From: Fragilaria crotonensis | Taxonomy: Eukaryota; Bacillariophyta; Fragilariophyceae; Fragilariales; Fragilariaceae | DNA length: 64,000 nt | Direction: 5' to 3' | Assembly (NCBI GenBank): GCA_022925895.1 | Contig: JAKSYS010000021.1 | Span: forward strand, 62,001-126,000 | Part shown: in pieces, positions 1 to 9,050 of the stretch | Layout: each line of letters opens with the position of its first letter | How positions within the stretch are numbered: position 1 is the first letter of the stretch | Notes under the pieces: generated by a model | The model's input: the letters and a program-made list of their open reading frames with translations, nothing else | What the model was told of the DNA's origin: nothing | Database searches by the model: none | Program-made: the position numbers and the translations under genes

Positions 1-43
1 TTCGACGTCCCCAGCACCAACTCCATCACCATCCCTGTCGCTG

Positions 44-975
44 ATGCAAATCCTGCACTTCCAGCGTCAGAGACAATTCACATCGACGACGTTCTTCCCG
101 AACCTATCCTACTTCGTCGACTGGCTGAAACGTATGATCGCGAACGTCAACTCGTTCGCGCATGCCGACAACGGATCGATGGCATGCACTGCCAACGATC
201 GCAAGCTTCTCTTTGCCTACCGCCCTCTCAGTCGCACCAACGTCCGCCTCTTTGACGCCGGTCACCATGCGCATCAACCTATCGGTGTCGGCTTCCTGTG
301 CGTGCCGGTTGATAATCGTGGAAATGCCGGAGGCCCATCGTCCGTATTCATTCGGACATATTACACTCCCACAATTCCAGGCATCATCATTTCCCATGCA
401 GCTATTTCAAAGCAGCTCGGTACCGATGGCTACCACATGTCAAGCTTCTCTGAAAACATCGGACACATTCACTTTCCGCACCGCCTTCGTCGCTCGCAAG
501 ATATACACATCATCTTGCAACCGACGGCAAGCCGCGGCGGCTTGACGTTCACTGAGGCCTTGATTGCCCCGACAGCTGAGGCCCATTTAGCGCCGCTACC
601 ATCGGACCAAGTCGTTCGGAAACTGTGCACCGAACATGCACCAGTCACCGCAGCAACAATTCTTGATCCCATCGATGGTATGACCTGCGATGCCTGTCAT
701 TCTCCACCTGCCCCGAATTCTAATGTGCTGCCCGCTTCACCCGACGGCAACGCAAGACCTTACGTTTTTGGACAAGGAATGGCTCCGGCGGGTCTCGATT
801 TCATTGTCCCCGTCAATATCGACACAGACCGCTTAAGCCACGAAGGCCATCGCTCAGAAGATCTCCTCGCTCAACGTCCAACGATCCTGGACGGTGACGT
901 TCATTTCCGGAACTCTCTTCGCCTTTATGCACGGATGCATATGCCGTGCGCTCCTGAGTCGTACGGCTCTGCGAA
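44..975 (+). pseudogene. Element A Copia protease region
   Basis: This frame encodes the stretch before the integrase zinc finger. A segment around DAGHHAHQPIG sits where the retroviral-type aspartic protease of Copia elements carries D-S/T-G-A, and a downstream YYTPTIPGIIISH block matches the usual beta-rich C-terminal part of that domain. The Thr/Ser-Gly pair is not standard (Ala-Gly), so activity is doubtful. The frame is left somewhere between about 900 and 975, where the integrase frame takes over. The first ATG at 44 is probably not a true start because the polyprotein continues from upstream of the window. Confidence 0.6.
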
Positions 976-1863
976 TGTTGTGGCACCAACGGCTTGGGCA
1001 CATCAATTTTCGTCGTCTGTCGGAGATGCATCGTTTTGTAAAAGGGATGCCGCAATTCCAGATTCCAACCGAACTTGAAGGATGTCCCATCTGTCTTGCT
1101 GCCAAACTCCGCAAAGCACCAAAAGGAATCGAAACCACAATGAGAGCGACAACGTGTAACCAAGGATTGTCGATCGATTTTGGCTTCATGGTCCAGAAGA
1201 GCCGGGACTCAGTTCGACACAACACCCTCGTCGGCCTCAACGGAGAGACTTGTTATGTCCTTCTTACTGATCACTTCAGTGGTCGAATCTTCGGTCGCGC
1301 CTTCGCAACGAAAGCACCTCCCATCGATTGGATCAACAGCTGGCTTGCAAGCAACTCCCCGCAATGTCCCGACAAGTATGTTCGCATGGATGGAGGTGGT
1401 GAGCTCGGAAAGTGCCGCGACATCCATCGCACCTTCGCAAACTTTGGATATGCCGTGGAACTGACCGGTCCGGATTCGTCGCATCAGAATGGACCTGGAG
1501 AGCGTCCACATCAGACGATCGGCGATGCTCTTCGCACCATGCTTTCCGGTGCGAATCTCCAGCCCAACTTCTGGCCGTATGCATTCTACCACTACATTCG
1601 CTTGTATAACTTCGTCCCCACGGCGATCGACCTACAAGCCCATACGAGATGTGTGGTGCCCTCTCCCAAATCTGGCAAAGCTACGGACCTTTGGATGTCG
1701 GATCCACGTTCGTCCAACGACTGCTCGATACGGTCGCGTCGTTCCGAACTCCCGCCTCGGTATTTTTCTCGGGTACTCGCGCTCCCTGAAGGTCATGTAT
1801 TACTCGACCTTGGCAGCTCGACCGTCAAAACCGCCACCCATGCGCGTTTCGACGAGGGCATGA
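894..1863 (+). pseudogene. Element A Copia integrase
   Basis: The GAG-pre-integrase zinc finger is visible (LWHQRLGH ... CPICLAAK, from about 978), followed by a DDE core: the first Asp in LSIDFGFM, the second in RMDGGGELG, and the Glu in SHQNGPGERPHQ. The C-terminal FGCRIHVRP...GIFLGYS block that normally follows lies in another frame (about 1660-1863), showing a frameshift near 1640. The integrase would insert the cDNA of the element. The ATG at 894 is only the first in frame and not a real start; the protein is part of a polyprotein. Confidence 0.85.
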
Positions 1864-2047
1864 ACGATCTAGATGAACCGCCTCCTAATGTGAAGCTCCT
1901 CCGAACCTTGCCGATGACGGCGTCGTCGGTCCGGACCGTCTGGATCTCCCAGCCTTCAACCTGGAAGTCTCTGATGACCCATTCGAACGCCTTGACGAAC
2001 TGTCCCCGTCCATCACCTGTGAGCATCCCTGCCTCGGTTTCGAAATC

Positions 2048-3686
2048 ATGGAGTGTCACATTCGGAGACGAGGGTATGTTTCCGGTGTTGTTGCAAATAC
2101 CACGGCCTCGCGGATCCGAAATGTTCGCCGTAAATACATCGGCGCCTTCGTTGTATCCATTAATGACGTCGCCGTGTTCACTGCGGCATCTATCTTGGAC
2201 GCACTTCGTGTTGTGGCCGCATCGGACGAGCAAACGTTCAAGATTGTTTTCGCACCGGACCGATATATCCCAGTTGTCGATCGGCATCTTGACCAGCCGA
2301 TTCATCTATCTGTGGAACAATTGCGTACAGTCTCTGCCATCCGGTCCTCCTCCCCGCAACCGAACCTGCCTGACGGCGGTATCGCATGCAACGAAGACAG
2401 CACCATCGATGATGACCATGTTCAGTTGCTCCTTCGCTCCCTGAATACAACGACGCATGGGACTCCGGAAGAACAAAGCCTCGGGAGCTTCACTCGACGT
2501 AAGCTCCGACGCCTCCCAAACTGGAAAGAATGGCAAGACGCCGAATTCAAGCAGCTTGATTCGATGGCCAAACAAGAAATGTATGGCGCCCCTGTTCCTG
2601 CTCCCAGAGATGCTATTGTGCTCCGGCAACATTGGAACTACGCCATCAAAGGCGACGGTTCTCGGAAAGCAAGAAACTGCTGCGATGGATCCTCGCGCAG
2701 CTCCACAGCTCAAGTTGGCTAACACCTATTCTAGCTGCATCGAACAACCTTGTATGCGCCTTTTCTTTGCTCTGTGTGCTCATGAGGGTTATGTCAGTCT
2801 GAAAGTGGACGCGACGAACGCGTATGCGAACTCGCCGCCACCAAATCAGCCCACGTTCGTGGTCATCGATGATCAATACGCCGACTGGTATCTCGCTCGT
2901 CACGGTACGGTCGTCTCTCGAGAAATGGTGCTCCCTGTTCAACATGCTCTCCAAGGCCATCCAGAATCCGGAGCGCTTTGGGAAAAGTTCGTGAACTCTG
3001 TCATCGCTCGTCACGGTTTCACTTCGACCACCCACGAGCGCAGTCTCTATCAAGGAACTTACAAGGGACACCGAATGCTTATATGTCGCCAAGTTGACGA
3101 TATGGCCATCGGATGTGTGAACGTTGACGCCATCAAAGACCTTGTTCGTGTCATTTGCGCCGAAGACGGCATCGATCTCCGCGACGAAGGTATCCTGAAT
3201 TCGTTCAATGGTGTCGACGTCGACCAACGCGACCGATACATCAAGATCACGTGTGAAACATACATTGATAAATTGCTGGCGCACTATGGTTGGTCGTCAT
3301 CCGGATCACGAGAGACGGACGAGAAACCCATCGAGCCACTTGCCGCATCGACAACACAACAAATGTTTGACGACTACGCTAATGCACCTCGTGACGGAAC
3401 CGCAGAATATTATGATCTTGAAACGGCTGCTGGGTTTTCGTATCGAAGTGTCTTGGGAGCGTTGATTTACGCCTATGTGGTTGCTCGACCGGACATCGGA
3501 TACGCGGTCACGACACTTGCCCGTTTCTCCGATCACCCGGCAAAGGTGCACTACGACGCATTACGTCGTGTCGCACGGTACCTACGAATGACGAAAAATT
3601 GGGGTTTGTTCTATTGGAGAAACGTGCTTCTCTCATCACTTCCGCCTGGCGACTTCAAGATTCTCATTCCGGACTCGTCCTCCTGA
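2048..3686 (+). pseudogene. Element A Copia reverse transcriptase
   Basis: The RT begins in one frame (WKEWQDAEFKQLDSM ... WNYAIKGDGSRKARNCCDGS, about 2520-2690) and continues in another (2690-3600). The active-site Asp of motif A is in LKVDATNAYANS, and the catalytic pair is in CRQVDDMAIG, so the usual YVDD is QVDD here. The thumb/connection segment with GVDVDQRDRYIKI and YRSVLGALIYAYVVARPDIGYAV matches Copia RT C-termini. At least two frameshifts make the copy non-functional. Similar to diatom CoDi-type RTs by eye; lineage assignment is inference. Confidence 0.85.
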
Positions 3687-3699
3687 TTTCCCGCAAGTT

Positions 3700-4206
3700 C
3701 AATCCTCGACCGAACTTGCTGGTTACGTCGACGCAGCCCATGCAACGGACCTTGTCACGCGTCGTTCTATTACCGGGCTCGTCTTCATGTTCTGCGGTGG
3801 CCCTCTGGCTTACAAGTCAAAGATTCAATCGACCGTTTCCACAAGCTCCACCGAAGCAGAGTTCCTTGCAGCTGTCCATGCCGCCAAGATTGCCAAGTAC
3901 CTCCGATCGATCCTTTCAGAACTTGGGTACGCACAACTCGGCCCAACTACGTTGTTCGAAGACAACGCTGCCGCCATCTTGATGGTTAATGCGAGTCGTC
4001 CCACGCCGCGCGCTCGTCATATCGACATCCAGCATTTTGCCCTCCAAGAATGGAAGGCAGCGAATGAGATTGTTCTTTCTCACATTCCTGGTGTCGTCAA
4101 CTCCGCGGATTCCCTGACGAAATCGCTTGGGCCCACGCTTCATCATCGTCATGTTCGCCGCCTCATGGGTCACTATGGTGCCCCGTGGATACCCCCGGCC
4201 CCCTGA
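3700..4206 (+). pseudogene. Element A Copia RNase H
   Basis: This is the 3' end of pol. The RNase H domain is readable in a frame different from the RT: GYVDAAHATD (first Asp), STVSTSSTEAEFLA (Glu), LFEDNAAAILM (Asp) and the C-terminal HIPGVVNSADSLTKSL, with a stop at 4206. The purine tract and the 3' LTR follow after 54 bases. RNase H removes the RNA strand during reverse transcription and leaves the polypurine tract as plus-strand primer. The domain itself is intact, but it is separated from the RT by a frameshift around 3600-3700. Confidence 0.85.
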
Positions 4207-4260
4207 AGTTCTTATCCTTCAAGATACACTTCTGTTGCTCATTGCATGCTATGGCTTACA

Positions 4261-4269
4261 ATGGGGGAG
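4261..4269 (+). promoter_or_regulatory. Polypurine tract of element A
   Basis: ATGGGGGAG directly abuts the 3' LTR start (TGTGTCAG). A homologous tract and LTR start occur on the minus strand at 59249-59258 in element F. Confidence 0.75.
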
Positions 4270-4683
4270 TGTGTCAGTGCATATTTCATTCTTGCTACTG
4301 TGCAATCGTCTAATCGCGCACAGTCTACTATCTACAGTCGTTGACATGCATGACGCATGTGCAACTCCGACTAGTTTAGCTTAAGGCCGATGTACTCCAT
4401 CGGCTCACAACTTTAACTTAGCCTAAAACTATTACCTCCACTGCATTCTTGCCGGTCTACGATCGTAAGGGTGAAGAGGTACAGTTGTTGCTTCGTCCCC
4501 ATCTATAACTCACGACATCACTATCACCGACACCCTCGCCACTGCGTACCTCGTCGGATATCGCCGCTCTTCCGTTCATTGTGCTGTCGTGTTCTCCCTC
4601 TTCTGTTTCTGACGGTCTCGCACTAACTCGACTCCCAAGCGAGCCAACGTATGTGAAGCTGCCGTACTAGAGAGGGTCTCACA
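4270..4683 (+). repeat. 3' LTR of element A (414 bp)
   Basis: The LTR runs from TGTGTCAG to GGTCTCACA (TG...CA ends). Its limits are supported by the minus-strand LTR of element F (58792-59248), which has the same ends and shares internal blocks such as the CTGCATTCTTGCCGGTC segment followed by ATCGTAAGGGTGAAGAGGT. The downstream flank is element B coding sequence, which fixes the right border. Confidence 0.85.
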
Positions 4684-6318
4684 TGATGTCTTCGAAGATG
4701 ACGAGGACGACGTTCAGTCAGGGACAGGGGACCTTGATGGCACCGCCAAAGATGTCGAAGACCATACCCCTGAGTCCTATGATGAATACTTAACTGCCCA
4801 GGTGCTACTTCCCCAAGGTGGAGAAGCTAAGAAAGCGACTGTGATTGGGAGGAAGCGCGACCATGATGGTCGTCCGATTGGGCAGCGCCATGCAAATCCG
4901 TTACTGGATTCACGTCTCTATGAGGTGGAGTTTCCAGACGGATCAACGGAAGCGATTACTGCAAACCTCATTGCCGAGAACATATTATCCCAGGTCGATG
5001 ACGAGGGACGAAGTTATGCAGTGATGAGTGAAATTGTCGATCACCGAACGAACGGACATGCCTTGTCAAAGGATGAATGGTTTGTTGAAGACAAACGGGG
5101 TCGGAGACATCCACGAATCACTACGCGGGGATGGGAGTTGCAAGTCGAGTGGCGGGATGGCTCAACGACCTGGGTACCATTGTCAGAATTGAAAGAGTCA
5201 AATCCGGTTCAAGTTGCGGAGTACGCTGTCGCCAACAAGATTGCTGAAGAACCTGCGTTCGCTTGGTGGGTGCGCAACGTCTTGCGTAAAAGGGATCGGA
5301 TAATCAAGAAAGTCAAGGCCAGATACTGGGCAAAGACGCATAAGTTTGGCATTGAGCTCCCAAAGACTGTGGCAGAGGCCCTTAAGATCGATGAGCGAAC
5401 GGGGACAGATTTTTGGAGGAAGGCAATCGAATTGGAGATGAAGAACGTCATGCCAGCATTCGAGTTCATTGATGATGATGCAGTGCCGAAATTCTACAAG
5501 AAAATTGATTGTCACATGATCTTTGATGTCAAGATGGACTTGACTAGAAAGGCGCGGTTGGTGGCCGGTGGGCACCAAACGGATCCGCCGAAAGAGTCTA
5601 CGTACTCGAGTGTGGTGTCACGTGACAGTATACGAATTGCTTTCACGCTGGCGGCACTGAATGATCTTAATGTCCTTTCTGCAGATGTGCAGGGGGCATA
5701 CCTTAATGCTCCAACGAAGGAGAAGGTTTACACGACCGCTGGGTTGGAGTTTGGTGCAGACAAAGTTGGTCGACCGGTCCTAATTGTTCGAGCCTCTATG
5801 GGTTGAAGTCAAGTGGTGCTCGATGGCGAGACCACATGGCGCCACGTTACGGAAGGAGGCTTTGTAAGTTGCAGAGGTGATCCTGACGTATGGATGCGGC
5901 CCAAGGTGAAGACGAATGGGGACAAGTACTGGGAGTATGTTCTTTGCTATGTGGATGATATTTTGTGCGTGTCGCACGAACCACAAGTGGTCATGGACTA
6001 CCTCGCCTCCAAGTATACCCTAAAGAAAGGAAGTGTGAAGGAACCTGACTCATATTTAGGTGCGAAGTCAAGAAGTGGACAATCGACGGTGCAGACAACC
6101 CAAGCAAGGTAAGATGGGCAATGTCTTCTGACCTTTATGTAAAGCGTGCTGTAACCGAGGTTGAACGTGAACTTGATGAGATTGGTGAACGGCTAAGCAC
6201 AAAGGTGTCGACGCCTATGAGTCAGGGTTACCGACCTGAAATTGATACGACCCCGGAACTGGACGCAAAGCGTGCGAACTACTTTCAGGGATTGATCGAG
6301 TGCTGCGCTGATCTGTGA
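4684..6318 (+). pseudogene. Element B Pol: linker, chromodomain-like segment and reverse transcriptase
   Basis: In order: an acidic linker (4684-4800); a conserved block with RLYEVEFPDG...TANLIAENI; a chromodomain-like WELQVEWRDGSTTWVPL segment (about 5130-5190); then Copia RT with RTGTDFWRKAIELEMKNV, FDVKMDLTRKARLVAGGH, motif A LSADVQGAYLNAP and the catalytic CYVDDILCV (about 5945). A one-base loss in the Ala-Leu-Tyr-Gly-Leu-Lys block near 5798 creates a stop at 5804-5806; the frame is recovered by about 5860. A further shift near 6110-6120 moves the rest (6121-6318) to another frame. The copy is therefore inactive. The ATG at 4802 is not a true start. Confidence 0.85.
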
Positions 6319-6352
6319 ACTTGGGCGCGTTGATATCCTTGTTGACGTTGCA

Positions 6353-7035
6353 ATGTTGTCGCGTTTTCTTGCTGCACCAAGAAGGGGGCATCTCGACCAA
6401 GCTTTCCACATCTTCGCGTACTTGAAACGATACAACCGGTCAAGCATGGTATTCGATGACACGGAGCCAGTGTTTGATGAGAGTCGCTTTCAGAAGTGTG
6501 ATTGGACTGAATACTACCCGGGCGCGTGCGAGGTAGAGCCGCCAGGTGCACCCGAATTGCGGGGGCAATCGGTATCGATGAGTTGCTTTGTTGATGCGGA
6601 CCATGCTGGTTGTCGTGTCACACGGCGCTCTCATACTGGAGTTTTGATTTTTATTAATCGAGCACCTATCCTTTGGTATTCGAAACGGCAAAACACTGTC
6701 GAAGCATCGACCTTTGGATCTGAATTCATTGCTGCAAAGTTGCAGTCGAAATGATTGAAGGACTACGTTACAAGCTGCGGATGATGGGTGTCCAAGTGGA
6801 TGGGCCAACAAACGTATTTTGTGATAATGAATCCGTCGTCAAAAATTCGACGAAGCCTGAGTCAACTCTGAAGAAGAAACACAATGCGATTGCTTACCAC
6901 CGCGTGCGCGAAGCGCAAGCGGCAGGTATTGTGCGGATCGCTAAGGAGGACGGAGAAACCAACTTGGCGGATGTCCTAACCAAGTGTCTTCCGGGGCCAC
7001 GGCTAAGAGAGTTGTGCTTGCGTATACTTTGGTGA
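6353..7035 (+). pseudogene. Element B RNase H
   Basis: The RNase H domain is intact in outline but split over two frames at about 6750. The first part holds CFVDADHAGCRVTRRSHTG, RAPILWYSKRQNTVEAS and the Glu of FGSEFIA. The second holds VFCDNESVVKNS, ESTLKKKHNAIAYHRVRE and the terminal LADVLTKCLPGP, ending at 7035. The sequence matches element C (8515-9050) and element E (50690-51148) closely, so the three belong to one Copia clade. The pol 3' end is followed by about 185 bases of untranslated sequence and then the PPT and LTR. Confidence 0.85.
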
Positions 7036-7222
7036 CTGGTCCAAAAAGGACGCGGTTACGAGTGGAGTACATAATGATTATGGAACCACTAACCCCCAAA
7101 ACGGATGGGTGGACGTACACGTGATGACACGTGGAACCACCATGAACTAGCCGAAGTCGGCCGGCCACTGCATTGACGAATTCGGTCGAACTAGTCGTCT
7201 CTGACGGTTAGCTCGAGGGGAC

Positions 7223-7471
7223 TGAATGAATTCTGCCATGAGTGCGGGATATTCGGACACCGGGACAGACCGAAGTATCTTGGGCTGACGCGAGACGCGT
7301 GCCACGTACGCATGCGCGGATGGGACACTTCATCCGCGACATGAGGGAACAAGTCTAGATTAAGCTCACTCTTTTTGTAAATAGTCAAGTTGCATGCTGC
7401 TACTAGTTGATTACTACATGTCTTAGAGTCGTCCCTGGCAATGGCGGATGCGCCGCTCTTGCGAGGGAATT
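7223..7471 (+). repeat. 3' LTR of element B (approximate 3' end)
   Basis: Starts TGAATGAATTC right after the polypurine tract CTCGAGGGGAC (7212-7222). An inverted homologue at about 21385-21640 shares the ACTAGTTGATTA-like block and the GGCGGATGCGCCGC-like block near the end. The 3' end is set where D-type coding homology begins and may be off by up to 12 bases. Confidence 0.65.
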
Positions 7472-7482
7472 AACTGACACCG

Positions 7483-8133
7483 ACACAAAGATTCCACTTA
7501 CAATCTAGACCAACATCATTTTGTCCTAAACGCTCTCCAACGTTATGATCTGAATTCCAAATCCCCGAACGCGAAACTCCCTTCCCGCCCGATTACGTCT
7601 TCACCAAAGATAACCGCCCTGTCACTGATCATGACAAGTCTATAATTGAGAAAAGACATTCCCGCCTCCCGTTTTGCTTAGCCGTATGCACCCTACTTTA
7701 TCTTGCATACAACACACGTGCCGATATCCATTTTGCAGTCTGCAAACTTTCAAAAGCCTGCATCTGCCCCGGGGAACTTGACTTCCGCGCCCTTATCTGG
7801 TTGTATGGCTATCTCAGATGCTGACCCAACTATGCTTTGAAATTCTATCCTGATGGCACTTCTAATCCAATCTATAGCATCTGTACCCAACACAGCATCC
7901 CATACTCTGACCTGACTGTCTTCTCTGATGCCAGCTGGCAAGACTGCCCTGACACTGACAGATCAACTGTTGGATACATGATTTTTCACAATGGTGCCCT
8001 CATTGAAGCCAACTCAACAATGCCTACACTAATTGCAATGTCAACCTCTGAAGCTGAATACATGGCAGCCCGCTCTGCAACTATGGCTACTGCCCACATC
8101 AGAATGCTTTTATATGACATGACATACCTTGGG
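7483..8133 (+). pseudogene. D-type Copia fragment: RT end and RNase H start
   Basis: From 7483 the DNA matches the pol 3' region of element D (about 43083-43735): the CAC-AAA-GAT-TCC frame, a PDYVFTKDNRPVT block and the RNase H start TVFSDASWQDCPDT...STVGYMIFHNGALIEANSTMPT, with the Glu in SEAEYMA. Small indels break the frame before 7837; the last part is open to the LTR of element C. The rest of the domain resumes at 14618 on the far side of element C. It marks the oldest layer of this nest, since B interrupts it on the left and C in the middle. Confidence 0.85.
8129..8133. repeat. Left target-site duplication of element C (TTGGG)
   Basis: The right copy (14618-14622) reads TTGGC, so four of five bases agree. 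The uninterrupted relative in element D reads CTTGGTACC at this point. Confidence 0.7.
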
Positions 8134-8321
8134 TGTTAATTCCACGTGATGATCAAATATTGATAAGCATGTCAAAGATATCTATAGTTAAACCGACCAA
8201 TCACTGGAATGTGTGCACCTTTCCTGACCTCCGTAGTTTATACTGTCGTTCGTACTACTGTCCAATAATCATATTGTCGTACCGATGCCCATATACCAAT
8301 ACGCCACATGTGATATTAACA
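8134..8321 (-). repeat. 3' LTR of element C (188 bp)
   Basis: Begins TGTTAAT and ends ATTAACA, a 7-bp inverted pair; by eye identical to 14430-14617. Confidence 0.95.
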
Positions 8322-8330
8322 GTCCCCGCG
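8322..8330 (-). promoter_or_regulatory. Polypurine tract of element C
   Basis: On the minus strand CGCGGGGAC directly precedes the 3' LTR. Elements B and E have CGAGGGGAC at the same place. Three further GGGGAC-type hexamers occur on the minus strand between 8470 and 8510. Confidence 0.7.
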
Positions 8331-8514
8331 ACTTCGATATAACCACGTTATTCGGAGGCGTAACATCCCATATTAACCGGCGTTATAAATCCTTGTGACA
8401 GAGGCCCCGACCACTTCTAGCCTTAACCATTAACCTGGCAGTGATCTACTGTTTGGACAGTATCTATCCGCGTCCCCGTAGCAACGTCCCCGGGGTCACG
8501 TCCCCATGCTGCGA

Positions 8515-9050
8515 TTACCATAGGAGGTTCGCTAATAACTCCTTCATTTTAGGACCAGGCATCAACTTCGTCAGGATATCCGCGAGGTTTGAACGCGTAT
8601 CCTCCTTAGCAATCTTGATGGTTCCTGCAGCTATTGCTTCACGGACTCTATGAAAGTTGATTGCGGCGTGCTTTTTCTTCAGGGTCGACTCCGGCCGTGA
8701 ATTCGTAACCACCGCTGAGTTGTCACAGAAGACTGCACACTCGTCAGGGATAGGCACGCCCATCATTCGCAGCTTATATCTCAACCCTTCGATCATTTCG
8801 ATTGCAATCCGCATCGCCAGTAGTTCCGATCCATAAGTTGAGGCTTCAACAGTGTTCTGCCTCTTGAAAACCATAAAATCGGCGCACGATTGACAAAGAT
8901 AATGATTCCTGAATGTGACCGACGTGTTTCCCTGCATCCAGCATGATCCGCATCAACAAAGCAGGTCATACATACCTCTTCCCTCTCGGTTGAGGCATGT
9001 TGGTTGGTATGGCTTCGGCGGCATCTGGGTAAAACTCGGACCAGTCGCAC
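8515..9050 (-). pseudogene. Element C RNase H
   Basis: Two overlapping frames cover the domain. The upstream one (9050-8793) has MTCFVDADHAGCRETRRSHSG and RAPILWFS. The downstream one (8937-8515) has QNTVEASTYGSELLA, AVFCDNSAVVTNS, ESTLKKKHAAINFHRVRE and LADILTKLMPGP. The frame changes at a short A-run, where one A seems missing. A second frame change separates the domain from the RT around 8966-9000. Catalytic acidic residues are all present, so the defect is only in frame. Confidence 0.85.

Larger units (their letters stand above)
1..4683 (+). mobile_element. Element A: Ty1/Copia LTR retrotransposon, 3' part, degenerate
   Basis: Protease-, integrase-, reverse transcriptase- and RNase H-like segments follow one another in Copia order on the plus strand, spread over all three frames, so several frameshifts are present. 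A purine tract (ATGGGGGAG, 4261-4269) is followed by a 3' LTR starting TGTGTCAG and ending GGTCTCACA at 4683. The 5' half with gag, PBS and 5' LTR lies beyond the window start. The sequence after the LTR (from 4684) continues the coding region of element B, so A inserted into B; the expected 5-bp target duplication on the right would be TGATG. Element F at 58792-64000 has an LTR of the same family. Confidence 0.9.
4684..7471 (+). mobile_element. Element B: Ty1/Copia, 3' part, interrupted by A
   Basis: Starts within the acidic linker after integrase (DVFEDDEDD...) exactly at the right border of element A and continues through a chromodomain-like segment, RT and RNase H to a 3' LTR. The 5' half must lie left of A outside the window. 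It is closely related to elements C and E in protein sequence and in its CGAGGGGAC polypurine tract. The right border is uncertain by about 12 bases: D-type Copia coding sequence is clear from 7483 on. Confidence 0.85.

Noticed and set aside
104-397. Minus-strand ORFs opposite element A (also 469-672, 813-1240, 2646-3284)
   Set aside because: They are antisense to clear Copia domains and have no domain of their own.
8133-8342. Small ORF of 69 codons
   Set aside because: Lies in the LTR of element C; the same frame recurs in the other LTR only because the LTRs are identical.
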